Source: Aquificota bacterium (GTDB lineage Bacteria > Aquificota > Aquificia > Aquificales > Aquificaceae). Taken from it: a stretch of 64,000 nucleotides of DNA. The notes below the pieces were generated by a model, which saw only the letters and a list, made by a program, of their open reading frames with translations, was not told where the DNA came from and searched no databases. Of this stretch, positions 18,220 to 27,635 are shown piece after piece; the stretch's first letter is position 1; the number at the start of each line of letters is the position of its first letter. Made by a program: the position numbers and the translations under genes. Where the stretch lies: contig CP076324.1 of NCBI GenBank assembly GCA_018771605.1, positions 930,001 through 994,000 on the forward strand, written 5' to 3'.

Positions 18220-18933
18220 TTAAAATTTTAAGAGAAAAAGATAAATAGGCGCCGTGAAAATAAGCGAATCAAACCTGTCTGTAAAACCGCCGTGTTCACC
18301 AAGCACGTTGGAGAAGTCCTTAATACCCACACTTCTTTTTATATAGCTTTTAAAAAGGTCTCCAAGCAAGGCGAAGGCTACCATAAGGGGAGACCATAGA
18401 AGACCCTTTGGTCCATAAAAGACTGCTAAAAGTATACTACCCGCCAAAAAGCCACCCATAAGACCTTCCCACGTTTTTTTGGGAGAAAGCCTTGGAGAAA
18501 GGGGAGTTTTTCCAAATTTCTTTCCTGTATAGTAAGAAAAAACATCCACTGCCCATACAAAGAAGATCAGTTTAACAATGGCGTAGTTATCTATGGCCTT
18601 TATGTTTAGCAGGTATGTGAGAAGATAGCCAGCGTATATGGATATAAGAAAAGACCTTAGGAAATCTTCAAAGTTCCAACTTTTCCACCCTGCATAGAAG
18701 GATATAAGCAATACACACAAAATACCAAGCTCGGGAGATATGGAACCAAAGATAAAGGTCAAAGGTGCGGCATAAAAAAGCTCCGACCCAATAGCTTTTG
18801 AAACCTCATAACCTATAAGAAAAGAAAGGACTAAAAGTGCAGTATAAAATATTTCATAAGGCGATAAACTAAGGACTAAGGTCAAAACGCCTATTAATAT
18901 GCCTATGCTTTCCCTACTTTTATATGACAGCAC
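18220..18933 (-). CDS. cdsA: Phosphatidate cytidylyltransferase
   Basis: A 237-residue integral membrane enzyme making CDP-diacylglycerol from phosphatidate and CTP, the branch point of phospholipid synthesis. The C-terminal signature region contains SPRLSPKKTWEGLMGG and the final KRSVGIKDFSNVLGEHGGFTDRFDS block (parts: GIKDFSNVLGEHGG, DRFDS). Several hydrophobic helices precede it. It overlaps uppS by 14 bp, the standard uppS-cdsA pair. Confidence 0.95.
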   Translation of the reverse strand: MLSYKSRESIGILIGVLTLVLSLSPYEIFYTALLVLSFLIGYEVSKAIGSELFYAAPLTFIFGSISPELGILCVLLISFYAGWKSWNFEDFLRSFLISIYAGYLLTYLLNIKAIDNYAIVKLIFFVWAVDVFSYYTGKKFGKTPLSPRLSPKKTWEGLMGGFLAGSILLAVFYGPKGLLWSPLMVAFALLGDLFKSYIKRSVGIKDFSNVLGEHGGFTDRFDSLIFTAPIYLFLLKF

Positions 18934-19612
18934 CGAACTTCCTCGTCCTTTTTGAATAATCTTCTATGGCTTTGAGAAGCTCTTCCTTAGTAAAATCTGG
19001 CCAATAAACATCTGTAAAGTAAAGTTCTGTATATGCCAAGTGCCACAAAAGGAAGTTGGATATTCTTTTTTCCCCGCCAGTCCTTATAAGAAGGTCTGGG
19101 TCTGGTGCATTGCCAAGGTCTGAAAAACTTTTAAAACTTTCCTCCTTTATATCCACACCAGCCTCCAAAAGCCTTTTGATAGTTCTTATTATCTCATCCC
19201 TTCCACCATAATCAACGGCAAAGAATACATGGAGTCTTTCAGGCTCTGGTCTTAAACTTTCCACCCTTTGCATCTCCTTCAAAAGACTTTTGGGAAGCCT
19301 ATCCCTTCTACCTATAAAGGAAACGCTTATACCCTTTTCCGTTAGCTTATGGGAGTTTTCCCTTAGATAACCTTCCAAAAGTCTCATAAGGGCCCTTACT
19401 TCACTCTCTGGCCTTTTCCAATTTTCTGTAGAGAAGGTAAAAAGGGTTAGCCATTTTATACCAAGTTCCAAACATGCATCCACCAAATCCTCTGCCCTTT
19501 TTACCCCTTCGTAATGTCCTGCTATCCTTGGTAGCCCTCTCTCCCTAGCCCATCTTCCATTGCCGTCCATTATAACAGCCAAATGCTTAGGTATTTTCAT
19601 ATTATCTGCCAA
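18920..19612 (-). CDS. uppS: Undecaprenyl diphosphate synthase
   Basis: A 230-residue cis-prenyltransferase that builds the C55 lipid carrier for cell-wall synthesis. HLAVIMDGNGRWARERGL holds the catalytic Asp and diphosphate-binding residues, followed by FTFSTENWKRP and RTGGEKRISNFLLWH. Its substrate comes from the MEP pathway genes seen in this window. It overlaps the CpoB-like gene and cdsA. Confidence 0.96.
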   Translation of the reverse strand: MADNMKIPKHLAVIMDGNGRWARERGLPRIAGHYEGVKRAEDLVDACLELGIKWLTLFTFSTENWKRPESEVRALMRLLEGYLRENSHKLTEKGISVSFIGRRDRLPKSLLKEMQRVESLRPEPERLHVFFAVDYGGRDEIIRTIKRLLEAGVDIKEESFKSFSDLGNAPDPDLLIRTGGEKRISNFLLWHLAYTELYFTDVYWPDFTKEELLKAIEDYSKRTRKFGAVI

Positions 19613-20351
19613 GCTTTGTTTTTGCTATGCTTGCCTCCTCTGATAGTGGATAATCTTTTAATATAGCCTCATAAAACTCCTTTGCCTTCTTTTCATCACC
19701 TCTTTGCTCATATAGCCTTGCCAACTGCAATAGAGCGGATGGTGCCTTATTACAATCCACCATCTCTTTCTTTTGACACCTTTCTACTAAGGTAAGCCAT
19801 ACGGCCTCTGCTTTGTTTGTTTCACCAAGGTCCCTGTATATGACTCCAAGCCACAGATAGGCATTATCGGTTAAGGGCGTTTTGGGATATTTTTTTATAA
19901 ACTCTATAAACTTATCTTTTGCTTGATTAAGTTGTTTGAGGTTATATAGCCTAAAGGCCTCATCGTAGTCCTTTTGATATTCCTCTTGAGCTTGAACCGT
20001 TGGCTTAACATCCTGCGGTATTTGTGCCTTTGGTTGTTCCTTTTGTGTAAGACTTTCCTCCTTTTTAGGCTCTGGCAATTTTGTAGGTGTAGCCTGTGGT
20101 GGGCTAACTCTGCCAATCTTTAACCTTTCTAACTCAAGCCTTATATTTGCTATGTTTTCCGAAAGGGTATCCACTCTGCTTTCTGTCTTTAGATTCCTTT
20201 CCTCCAAGGTCCTTTGCCTTTCTTCCAATTGGGAGATCCTGCTTTCCAAGTTATACATCCTTTTGTCAAACTCTTCCTTTGTTATACTACCACAAGAAGA
20301 TGTTAGAACTGTAAGTATTATAGTGGTGGCGAATATCCAACCTTTTCTCAT
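19602..20351 (-). CDS. CpoB/YbgF-like lipoprotein with TPR domain
   Basis: A 249-residue exported protein. The signal sequence ends in LTSSCGS, a lipobox with Cys20, so it is probably lipid-anchored. A coiled coil (about 25-80) resembles the trimerising N terminus of CpoB/YbgF; a Pro/Gln-rich linker and TPR repeats (about 125-249, with DEAFRLYNLKQLNQAKDKF) follow. CpoB links the Tol-Pal system to peptidoglycan synthesis; the lipid anchor and the location before uppS-cdsA differ from the classical tol operon, so the role is inferred. Confidence 0.8.
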   Translation of the reverse strand: MRKGWIFATTIILTVLTSSCGSITKEEFDKRMYNLESRISQLEERQRTLEERNLKTESRVDTLSENIANIRLELERLKIGRVSPPQATPTKLPEPKKEESLTQKEQPKAQIPQDVKPTVQAQEEYQKDYDEAFRLYNLKQLNQAKDKFIEFIKKYPKTPLTDNAYLWLGVIYRDLGETNKAEAVWLTLVERCQKKEMVDCNKAPSALLQLARLYEQRGDEKKAKEFYEAILKDYPLSEEASIAKTKLGR

Positions 20352-20359
20352 GAGGTTTA

Positions 20360-20365
20360 ATTATA
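20360..20365 (-). promoter_or_regulatory. -10 box of the CpoB-like gene, near-leaderless
   Basis: TATAAT on the minus strand ends 8 nt before the ATG at 20351; no Shine-Dalgarno sequence is present. Confidence 0.5.
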
Positions 20366-20438
20366 TACCGGACTACATTAAGAATTCATTAAATACACTC
20401 CCATTTAAAAAAATTGGTTGGCAAGAAGCCACAGGCTT

Positions 20439-20456
20439 TAATCTCTTACCCGGTGT
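20439..20456 (+). repeat. Solitary sequence like the IS right terminal repeat
   Basis: Fifteen of 18 bases match the right terminal repeat of the insertion sequence at 42911-42928. No partner end is evident in the 148-bp gap between the CpoB-like gene and fbp. It may be a relic or a chance match. A TATAAT box follows at 20466 and may serve fbp. Confidence 0.3.
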
Positions 20457-20465
20457 ATTGAATGG

Positions 20466-20471
20466 TATAAT
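20466..20471 (+). promoter_or_regulatory. -10 box of fbp
   Basis: TATAAT 28 nt before the fbp ATG, followed by a leader with AGGAGG. No good -35 is seen at 17 bp. Confidence 0.45.
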
Positions 20472-20499
20472 ATTAGAAGAAAAAGCATAGGAGGTAGTC

Positions 20500-21645
20500 A
20501 TGAAGATAACCCTAAGCGTAATAAAGGCAGACATAGGGGGTTATGTGGGACATTCTTCTGCCCATCCTGAGGTGGTGGAAAAGGTAAAAGAAATAGGATT
20601 AAAGGAAGTAGAAAAGGGAAACCTTATAGACTGCCAAGTTCTTGTATGCGGTGATGATATCGCCCTTGTTATGACACACCAGCACGGTGTGGATAGTGAG
20701 CTTGTACATGGTATAGCTTGGAGAGCCTTTGAAGAAGGCACCCAAATAGCCAAGAAGCTAAAACTCTATGGAGCTGGGCAGGACCTACTTTCTGACACCT
20801 TCTCCGGCAATGTAAAGGGTATGGGTCCTGGCGTTGCAGAGATGGAGTTTGAAGAAAGGCCCTCCGAGCCAGTTATAGTTTTCTTTGCGGATAAAACTGC
20901 GCCAAGCGCCTGGAGCCTACCACTATATGAGATGTTTGCAGACCCTATGGTCTGTGCAGGCCTTGTGATAGACCCAAAAATGCACGATGGTTTTACCTTT
21001 GAGGTGCTTGATACCTTTACAGGAAAGGCTGTAAAGCTTTCCACACCAGCGGAGCTTTATGACCTTTTGGCTCTAATTGGTAGCGTGGAAAGGTATGCAG
21101 TAAAAAGCGTATGGAGAAATTCGGACGGTGAGATAGCGGCGGTGGCTTCCACTCAAAGGCTTTCTTTGATAGCGGGTAAGTATGTGGGTAAGGATGACCC
21201 TGTTATGATAGTGAGGGCCCAATCGGGCTTTCCTGCCATAGGCGAAATACTTGAGCCCTTTGCAAGGCCTTGGATTGTGGAAGGTTGGATGAGAGGATCT
21301 CACAACGGACCTCTAATGCCCGTATCCTTTAGATATGCCACACCTTCAAGGTTTGATGGCCCACCAAGGGTTATAGCGGCAGGCTACCAGATAGCCAACG
21401 GAAAGCTTATAGGTCCAAGGGACCTCTTTGATGACCCAGCCTTTGACAAGGCAAGGGAGCAAGCACAGATAATAGCGGATATTTTGAGGCGCCAAGGTAT
21501 TTTTGAACCTCATAGGCTTCCTTCCGAGGAGATGGAATATACCACCCTACCCAAGATACTCAAAAAGCTTGAAGACAGGTTTTATGACCTTGAAGAGGGC
21601 AAAAAGGCGCCCACAGGAGAAGAACACCATACGGAGACGGACTGA
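20500..21645 (+). CDS. fbp: Fructose-1,6-bisphosphate aldolase/phosphatase, archaeal type
   Basis: A 381-residue type V FBPase. This enzyme condenses triose phosphates and then dephosphorylates fructose 1,6-bisphosphate, a one-way gluconeogenic catalyst found in archaea and deep-branching autotrophic bacteria. MKITLSVIKADIGGYVGHSS is the diagnostic N terminus; the metal-binding acidic residues in KADIGG and CGDDIALV and the FFADKTAPSAWSLPLYEMFADP block are present. AGGAGGT lies 7 nt before the ATG. It starts a three-gene coupled run with an unknown gene and a TauE permease. Confidence 0.95.
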   Translation: MKITLSVIKADIGGYVGHSSAHPEVVEKVKEIGLKEVEKGNLIDCQVLVCGDDIALVMTHQHGVDSELVHGIAWRAFEEGTQIAKKLKLYGAGQDLLSDTFSGNVKGMGPGVAEMEFEERPSEPVIVFFADKTAPSAWSLPLYEMFADPMVCAGLVIDPKMHDGFTFEVLDTFTGKAVKLSTPAELYDLLALIGSVERYAVKSVWRNSDGEIAAVASTQRLSLIAGKYVGKDDPVMIVRAQSGFPAIGEILEPFARPWIVEGWMRGSHNGPLMPVSFRYATPSRFDGPPRVIAAGYQIANGKLIGPRDLFDDPAFDKAREQAQIIADILRRQGIFEPHRLPSEEMEYTTLPKILKKLEDRFYDLEEGKKAPTGEEHHTETD

Positions 21646-22097
21646 TGGATAGGGTATATAGCATAGAGGAAAGGGTTGTCCTTATAGTAAAGGAGTTTAC
21701 AGAGGACCTTGACAAAAAGGAGCCCTTTCCTTCCCATCTTTCTGAATATAGGTTTAGATTAAAGTCCAAGCTTGTGGAGCTTATAAACCAATTTACAGAC
21801 CCACAGATGAGAAATACAAGCTTTGACAGCGCCCTTGAGGGTATAATGAAAAGCCTTGAAGAGGTTATAACGCAAACGGATTTTCAAAATAAGGAAAACC
21901 TCCACCGCCTTATAAGAAGCCTTGAAGAGACCAATGAGGTTTTAAAGGAATTCCTTTATGGGGACCAGATAAGGGATAAGTCGGTGCTTTCTAAGGTATC
22001 TGGGAAGATAGGAGAATGGGTAGAAAATCTTAAAATGGAATTTAAAAGGAGGCACGGTGGCCTTTTAAACTTTATAAAGTCCCTTTTTGGTAAATGA
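21645..22097 (+). CDS. Uncharacterised helical protein
   Basis: A 150-residue protein predicted to be mostly helical and soluble, rich in Glu and Lys, with no motif I recognise. It opens with MDRVYSIEERVVLIVKEF and ends in a basic stretch, FKRRHGGLLNFIKSLFGK, that could be amphipathic. ATG 21645 overlaps the fbp stop (TGATG) and its own end overlaps the TauE gene (ATGA), so the gene is certainly translated with its neighbours. Confidence 0.75.
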   Translation: MDRVYSIEERVVLIVKEFTEDLDKKEPFPSHLSEYRFRLKSKLVELINQFTDPQMRNTSFDSALEGIMKSLEEVITQTDFQNKENLHRLIRSLEETNEVLKEFLYGDQIRDKSVLSKVSGKIGEWVENLKMEFKRRHGGLLNFIKSLFGK

Positions 22098-22819
22098 TAG
22101 CCTTTTTTGTGGTCCTTTTTGCTTGGTTTTTCCAATCCATAACAGGCTTCGGCGCTGGCATTTTCATAATAGGAATCTTGTCTATCTTTTATGACCCTAA
22201 GATGGTAATAGTCTCTTCGGCCCTTTTTAATCTTTTGGGAACTCTTAGCCTCATATACCAAAACAGAAAGGGGAAGATAGAATATTACCTGCTTTTTTCT
22301 CTTATATTTGGCTCTATTCCCGGCATATTTTTGGGTGCCTATGTGCTTGATAGGATAAACACGAAGGAGCTTATCTTTGTGGTGGCTGGTTTTATAAGCC
22401 TTTTGGGCCTTTATGACCTTGCGGTGTATAAAGGGTGGTTAAGGCTACAGATAAACAGGCATATGGGCATACCTGTGGGCTTTTTGGGAGGCTTTTTTGC
22501 AGGGCTTGTGGGTATGGGCGGACCTCCCCCTTTGGTCTTTCTTACCCAACATTTACAGGACCCAACCTCCATAAGGCTGATGCTAAATTTATTTTTTACA
22601 TCCAACATCCTTTTTAGATTAAGCTTTTACAACTATATGGATGTGGTATCCCTTGATGTGGGCTTTCTAATGGCTGGCCTTTTGGGGCTTTTGGCAGGCA
22701 CTCTTTTGGGCGACCTTTTTGCTAAGAAAATATCCGCCAATCAATACAGGGCTGGCGTTCCTTATATGATAATCCTTCTTGGCTTTGTACTTTTTGTCTT
22801 TGGTGAGCTTCATAGGTAG
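22094..22819 (+). CDS. TauE/SafE-family membrane permease
   Basis: A 241-residue membrane protein with about eight hydrophobic helices in two repeats, each with a glycine-rich turn (FQSITGFGAGIF; FAGLVGMGGPPPLV). The family exports or imports sulfite, sulfonates or related anions; the substrate cannot be read. It overlaps the unknown gene upstream and has an intact frame, unlike the paralogue at 2884-3693. Confidence 0.87.
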   Translation: MIAFFVVLFAWFFQSITGFGAGIFIIGILSIFYDPKMVIVSSALFNLLGTLSLIYQNRKGKIEYYLLFSLIFGSIPGIFLGAYVLDRINTKELIFVVAGFISLLGLYDLAVYKGWLRLQINRHMGIPVGFLGGFFAGLVGMGGPPPLVFLTQHLQDPTSIRLMLNLFFTSNILFRLSFYNYMDVVSLDVGFLMAGLLGLLAGTLLGDLFAKKISANQYRAGVPYMIILLGFVLFVFGELHR

Positions 22820-22840
22820 TAAATCCCAAAAAAGCTGTAT

Positions 22841-22846
22841 TATAAT
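22841..22846 (+). promoter_or_regulatory. -10 box of era, leaderless type
   Basis: TATAAT ends 7 nt before the era ATG (22854). The spacer GGATTAG is too close to the start to serve as a ribosome binding site. Confidence 0.6.
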
Positions 22847-22853
22847 GGATTAG

Positions 22854-23759
22854 ATGAAGGTTGGTTATGTTGCCATAGTAGGAAAGCCCAATGTGGGAAA
22901 GTCTACACTGCTTAATCAAATTCTTGGAACAAAAATATCCATCATATCTCCAAAGCCTGGCACTACCCGTATAAGGGTCTTGGGTGTAAAAAACATACCG
23001 GGAGAAGCCCAGATCATCTTCCTTGATACACCCGGTATTTACAGGCCAAAGGATGCCCTTGGTGAAGCCATGGTAAACGTGGCAAAGTCTTCTTTGGACG
23101 ATGCGGACATCATACTCTTTATGATAGATGCGGAGGATGGCTTTAGAGAAGATGATAAACAGGTTTTTGAGAACTATGTAAAGCCCTATGCAGAAGAGAA
23201 GCATATTTTCCTTGTGATAAACAAAGTAGATAAGGTAGGTCCGGTGGAAAACCTACTTCCCATAGCAGAAGACCTTTCTAAAAAATACCCAGAGTTCAAG
23301 GAGATTATCCCCATAAGCGCCCTAAAGGGCTACAACACCGATGAACTTCTAAAGGTCATAATTAAATACCTTCCCGAGGGTGAGCCACTCTTTCCGGAAG
23401 ATATGGTCACCGACCTTCCATTTAGGCTTATGGCTGCGGAGATAATAAGAGAGAAGGTCCTCCTAAAGGTGCATCAAGAGATCCCACAAGGTGTGGCTGT
23501 AATGGTAACGGAAGTTTCTGAAGGTAGCCACGACCCAAATGTATTGGTTGTGAAGGCGGAGATAATAGTGGATAGGGAAAACTACAAGCCCATAATAATA
23601 GGAAAGGGTGGACAGAGGATAAAGTCCATAGGGAAGATGGCGAGGGAAGAGCTGGAGATGATAACCGGTAGGAAGGTCTATCTTGAGCTTTTTGTCCGAG
23701 TAAAGCCAGATTGGAAGAAGAGGCCAGAGTTAGTCAAGAGCTTTGGATATACCCTCTGA
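22854..23759 (+). CDS. era: GTPase Era
   Basis: A 301-residue Era, a GTPase with a C-terminal KH domain that binds the 3' end of 16S rRNA in 30S maturation. GKPNVGKSTL is the P loop, DTPGIYRP is switch II, NKVD the guanine-specificity motif, and IIIGKGGQRIKSIG the KH GxxG loop. Length is normal. Its last 30 bases overlap, on the other strand, the end of a small ORF. Confidence 0.97.
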   Translation: MKVGYVAIVGKPNVGKSTLLNQILGTKISIISPKPGTTRIRVLGVKNIPGEAQIIFLDTPGIYRPKDALGEAMVNVAKSSLDDADIILFMIDAEDGFREDDKQVFENYVKPYAEEKHIFLVINKVDKVGPVENLLPIAEDLSKKYPEFKEIIPISALKGYNTDELLKVIIKYLPEGEPLFPEDMVTDLPFRLMAAEIIREKVLLKVHQEIPQGVAVMVTEVSEGSHDPNVLVVKAEIIVDRENYKPIIIGKGGQRIKSIGKMAREELEMITGRKVYLELFVRVKPDWKKRPELVKSFGYTL

Positions 23760-23906
23760 AAGCACTATAACCACGTCCGCCTTCTTGGAAAAATCCTTTT
23801 TAATATCCTCCTCCCTTTCTGCTTGAGCCACCACCATACCCTTTTTCAAAAGCCTATCGGTTAGCCTTTTGGCCACCTTTTTGTCCTTTACCTTTAATAC
23901 CTTCAT
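23730..23906 (-). CDS. Small 58-residue protein coupled to DUF302
   Basis: A 58-codon frame, MKVLKVKDKKVAKRLTDR at its start, ending in VVIVLSEGISKALD. A GGAGGAG site lies 6 nt upstream, inside the end of the DUF302 gene, and its ATG overlaps the DUF302 stop (ATGA), which is good support for translation. It is basic in the first half; the second half (KKADVVIVLSEG) looks like a small alpha/beta unit. No family is recognised. Its 3' end overlaps the end of era convergently by 30 bp. Confidence 0.6.
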   Translation of the reverse strand: MKVLKVKDKKVAKRLTDRLLKKGMVVAQAEREEDIKKDFSKKADVVIVLSEGISKALD

Positions 23907-24283
23907 AGGCTCTCCTCCATTATTTTTTTCATTAGTTCTTCTACTTCTTTGGCTATTTCTTCAAGCTCCGGTCTTTTGAAAAGTTCAAGCATGGTCGTTG
24001 GTGCCATGGTGCTTACCACCGTCTTTCCGTTCTCTTCAAAGATTGCTATCCTGCAAGGCATGGCTGTAGATATGTAGGGGTCTTTGGAGAGAACTTGGCT
24101 TGCATGTCTTGGAGAGCAAACCTCCACTATAACACACTTGTAGCTTATTGGCACACCTTTGCTTTCCAGTATGTTGGAGACCTCATGAACAGACATAACA
24201 CCAAAGCCGTTGGCCTTTGCCTTCTCTTCAATAGCTTTCCTTACCTCTTCCACACTTTTTGTTGTCTCATAGGTCATAAGCAT
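23903..24283 (-). CDS. DUF302 family protein
   Basis: A 126-residue protein of the DUF302 fold. MTYETTKSVEEVRKAIEEKAKANGFGVM is the family opening (fragment TTKSVEEVRKAIEE), and the middle contains VEVCSPRHASQVL and MPCRIAIFE, the usual CxP-type stretch. Its biochemical role is not established; members often sit beside redox or sulfur genes. GGAGGTG lies 6 nt before the ATG. It follows the DUF255 gene by 47 bp. Confidence 0.85.
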   Translation of the reverse strand: MLMTYETTKSVEEVRKAIEEKAKANGFGVMSVHEVSNILESKGVPISYKCVIVEVCSPRHASQVLSKDPYISTAMPCRIAIFEENGKTVVSTMAPTTMLELFKRPELEEIAKEVEELMKKIMEESL

Positions 24284-24330
24284 GCTTACACCTCCTTGCT
24301 TAGTTTTAGACTGGTTTTAATATACTATCT

Positions 24331-26265
24331 TTATATTAAAATTTGGTTAAGGTTTTCAAACTTTCTACAGCTTTGACCTTCGCATACTACAAGGCCATCC
24401 ACAGGAGCTTTCACCACGAACTTAAAGGGTCTAAATAGCCTTAGGGCTTCTTCAAAAAAGCTTTCTGTTTCCACCTTGTATATGCCCTTAAGGTATGCAT
24501 ATAGGCTTACCAGGTATGAGTGCGAAGCCATAGGCACCTCTCTTACAAACCTTGAAAAGGCTTGAAGAGTCTTTTCTGCGTAGTCTATAAAGCTACCATC
24601 TCCGGTAAGAGTCCCCAAAAGCAAAAGGGTATACCCAGCAGATCCGTTTACAGATTGAGTGGGAGTGTCCTGTAGGTTTTTTAGCCTTACCCTTAAGAGG
24701 CCCTCACCTTCCAAGGCAGAGTCATAAAAGCCCCAGTCTTGGCCATCCCAGAAAAGTTCTATGGCTTTTTTCATCATCTCCACAGACAGGTCAAGATATT
24801 CCTTCTTCTGCGTTATCTCAAAAAGAGAAAGAAGTGCCTGTGAGAGAAAGACATAATCTTCGGAAAAGCCTTCCACACCCTCCTTATGGTATAGCCTGCC
24901 ATCTTTGTAGTATTCCTTTATAAGCCTTTCCACGGTCCTCTCCGCCATAAGCCTTGCAGACTCGTCTCCAAAGACCTTCCAGTAATCACAAAGACCGGTT
25001 ATCATAAGGGCGTTCCAATTTGCGTATATTGTTTTGTCTATGTAGGGCATCTCCCTTGTCCTTTCCCTATACTCAAGAAGCTTTGCCTTTATAGAGTCCA
25101 CAAGCCTCTCCACCTCTTCTAAGGGCATGTTTAGAACTTTGGAGATTTCCTCCTCTTCCATGTTTATGTAAAGCACATTCTTTTGTGGTTCATGTGGCAT
25201 TCTTGCAAAGCCAAAGTATAGCGTGGCAACCCTTAACTCTTCTGGTGTGAGGACCTTTTCAAGCTCTTCCTGCGTAAAGGTATAATAGCCACCCTCATCA
25301 AGCTTCCCTATATCCGCATCCTGAGAGGCATAAAAGCCACCCCTTTCATCGTAGCCATAGGCCTTGTAATACCTAAGGATTCCTTCCGCAACCTTTTTAT
25401 ATAGCTTTTTGCCAAAGGCCTTATAGGCTATGGAATAAAGGCGAAGCAGTTCTGCGTTGTCGTATAGCATCTTTTCAAAGTGTGGCACATGCCACCTATC
25501 GTCGGTGGAATACCTAAAAAATCCGCCAAGAAGGTGGTCATAGACTCCACCCTTTGCCATGGCATCCAAGGAAAGGCTTATGGCCTTTTCCAACACCGGC
25601 GAAGGAACAAAGTAGTTGTGGTATATGAGAAGCTCAAAGGCCTTTGCATGATGGAACTTGGGCGCACTACCCACACCACCATGGTCATAGTCCAAGCTGG
25701 CAAGCAAGACAGAAATACCCTTTTCAAGAAGACTCCAATCTACAGGGTCCTTAAAGTTTTGCTGGCTATAGTTTAAAAGGCTTTCATATATACTTTCTGC
25801 AGATTTTAGTATTTTTCCCCTGTCCTCCCTCCAAAGCTGTGCTATCCTAAGGAGTAGGCTTTTAAATCCTGGCCTTCCCCATCGGTCCTCCGGTGGAAAG
25901 TAAGTACCCCCAAAGAAGGCCTTTCCATCGGGCGTCAAAAAGACAGTTAGGGGCCAACCTCCAGAACCTGTGAGGGCAACAACCACCTCCTGATACCTTC
26001 TGTCTATGTCCGGCCTCTCATCCCTATCCACTTTGATTGGGACAAAGTTTTCGTTTATTATCCTGGCTATCTCTGGATTTTCAAAGCTTTCGTGTGCCAT
26101 CACGTGGCACCAATGGCACCAAACACCACCTATGGAAAGCAGAATGGGCTTATCCTCTTTCTTGGCCTTTTGGAAGGCTTCTTCCGACCATTCATACCAA
26201 TCCACCGGTTGATGGGCAGACTTCCTAAGATAGGGACTTTTTGAATTTATAAGTCTATTTGGCAA
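24331..26265 (-). CDS. DUF255 thioredoxin-domain protein (YyaL/SPATA20 family)
   Basis: A 644-residue protein with an N-terminal thioredoxin-like domain (residues 1-165, with the CHWC site at 50-53 in [16 protein letters not shown]) and a large alpha/alpha-toroid domain resembling N-acylglucosamine epimerases (about 190-620). The exact reaction of the family is unknown. The start codon is TTG at 26265, chosen because AGGAGGT lies just upstream and the product begins at the conserved [21 protein letters not shown] block (first part: [11 protein letters not shown]). It follows hisD by 63 bp. Confidence 0.9.
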   Translation of the reverse strand: MPNRLINSKSPYLRKSAHQPVDWYEWSEEAFQKAKKEDKPILLSIGGVWCHWCHVMAHESFENPEIARIINENFVPIKVDRDERPDIDRRYQEVVVALTGSGGWPLTVFLTPDGKAFFGGTYFPPEDRWGRPGFKSLLLRIAQLWREDRGKILKSAESIYESLLNYSQQNFKDPVDWSLLEKGISVLLASLDYDHGGVGSAPKFHHAKAFELLIYHNYFVPSPVLEKAISLSLDAMAKGGVYDHLLGGFFRYSTDDRWHVPHFEKMLYDNAELLRLYSIAYKAFGKKLYKKVAEGILRYYKAYGYDERGGFYASQDADIGKLDEGGYYTFTQEELEKVLTPEELRVATLYFGFARMPHEPQKNVLYINMEEEEISKVLNMPLEEVERLVDSIKAKLLEYRERTREMPYIDKTIYANWNALMITGLCDYWKVFGDESARLMAERTVERLIKEYYKDGRLYHKEGVEGFSEDYVFLSQALLSLFEITQKKEYLDLSVEMMKKAIELFWDGQDWGFYDSALEGEGLLRVRLKNLQDTPTQSVNGSAGYTLLLLGTLTGDGSFIDYAEKTLQAFSRFVREVPMASHSYLVSLYAYLKGIYKVETESFFEEALRLFRPFKFVVKAPVDGLVVCEGQSCRKFENLNQILI

Positions 26266-26328
26266 CTTTTTTACCTCCTTAAGTAAAGTTTAGGCCTTTA
26301 AAAGGTCAATTCAACTTTTTGTATCACA

Positions 26329-27606
26329 TCACTCTCTTCTTACCCTTACCGCATAAAAGTGGGCATAAAGGCCTTCCGCCTTTGCTATGTTTTCCGCAGG
26401 TTCGGCCACCTTTTCAAAGCCTTCCCTTGAAAGGTATATAACAGAGCTTCTCTTTAGAAAATGATAGACACCAAGGGGTGAGAAAAACCTGGCCGTGCCT
26501 CCAGTAGGTAGTGTATGGTTAGGACCAAGCACATAATCGCCAAGAGGCTCGGTGGCATACTTGCCAAGGAATATGGCTCCAGCGTGTTTTATGTAAGGCA
26601 AAAGGGAAAAGGGGTCTTCTGTGAGAACCTCAAGATGCTCTGGTGCTATATGGTTTGCCACCTCACAGGCTTGGTATAGGTCCTCCACAAGGAAGATGGT
26701 GCCAAACCTTTCTATGGACTTTTGAGCTATCTCTTTCCTTGGAAAGTCCTCAAGGAGTTTGTCTACCCAATGGGCCACCTCTTTGGCGTATTCTTCATCG
26801 GTGGTTATCATAAAGGCGCCAGCAAGCTCATCATGCTCCGCCTGAGAGAGAAGGTCGCTGGCAGTCCATTTGGGGTCCACGCTTCCGTCGGCTATGATGA
26901 GTATTTCGGAGGGTCCAGCTATCATGTCTATATCCACAACACCGTATAGGAGCTTTTTGGCAAGGGCCACGTATATGTTTCCCGGACCTACGATTTTGTC
27001 TACCTTTGGCAGGCTTTGGGTGCCAAAGGCAAGTCCAGCTATGGCCTGGGCCCCACCTATTTGATATACTTTGCTCACGCCAGCTATAAAGGCCGCCGCA
27101 AGAGTATATTTGTTTGGCTTTGGAGATACCATTATAACCTCTTCCACGCCAGCAACTACCGCAGGCACTGCGTTCATCAAAACGGTAGAAGGATAGGCTG
27201 CCTTACCACCGGGCACGTATATGCCAACCCTCTCAAGAGGAAGAACTTTGTTGCCAAGTATTATGCCCTCTTCTTCCACAAAAAAGCTTCTCTCCAGCTG
27301 TTTCTCATGAAAACGCCTTATCCTTTCATGAGCTATCTCAAGGGCAGATTTTACATCCTCTTCTAACTCATCGTAAGCCTCTTCAAGGGCTTCATAAGGA
27401 ACTTCCATAGTATCCGGAGTTAGCTCTATGCCGTCAAACCTTTTTGTGTACTCTATTATGGCGCTGTCTCCCTCCTTTTGAACCCTTTGTATTATCTCCT
27501 TTACCGCAGGTTCATATTCCTCAGCCAAAAACTGTCCCCTCTCTTTTAAAAACCGCAGCCTCTCATTAAACCTCCATGCAGAATGCCTAAGGTCCTCTAT
27601 ACGCAT
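26329..27606 (-). CDS. hisD: Histidinol dehydrogenase
   Basis: A 425-residue HisD, which oxidises histidinol to histidine in two NAD-dependent steps with zinc. PGGKAAYPSTVLMNAVPA, VDKIVGPGNIYVALAKK, DMIAGPSEILIIAD and the C-terminal HTLPTGGTARF motif are all present. It has its own leaderless-type -10 box and diverges from a DUF29 gene over just 29 bp. Confidence 0.97.
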   Translation of the reverse strand: MRIEDLRHSAWRFNERLRFLKERGQFLAEEYEPAVKEIIQRVQKEGDSAIIEYTKRFDGIELTPDTMEVPYEALEEAYDELEEDVKSALEIAHERIRRFHEKQLERSFFVEEEGIILGNKVLPLERVGIYVPGGKAAYPSTVLMNAVPAVVAGVEEVIMVSPKPNKYTLAAAFIAGVSKVYQIGGAQAIAGLAFGTQSLPKVDKIVGPGNIYVALAKKLLYGVVDIDMIAGPSEILIIADGSVDPKWTASDLLSQAEHDELAGAFMITTDEEYAKEVAHWVDKLLEDFPRKEIAQKSIERFGTIFLVEDLYQACEVANHIAPEHLEVLTEDPFSLLPYIKHAGAIFLGKYATEPLGDYVLGPNHTLPTGGTARFFSPLGVYHFLKRSSVIYLSREGFEKVAEPAENIAKAEGLYAHFYAVRVRRE

Positions 27607-27613
27607 GAGTGAA

Positions 27614-27628
27614 ATTATAAGCTATATT
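27614..27628. promoter_or_regulatory. Back-to-back -10 boxes of hisD and DUF29
   Basis: On the minus strand TATAAT (27619-27614) ends 7 nt before the hisD ATG; on the plus strand TATATT (27623-27628) ends 7 nt before the DUF29 ATG (27636). Both genes lack Shine-Dalgarno sites. The whole gap is 29 bp, so each promoter's upstream part lies in the other gene. Confidence 0.6.
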
Positions 27629-27635
27629 TATTCCT

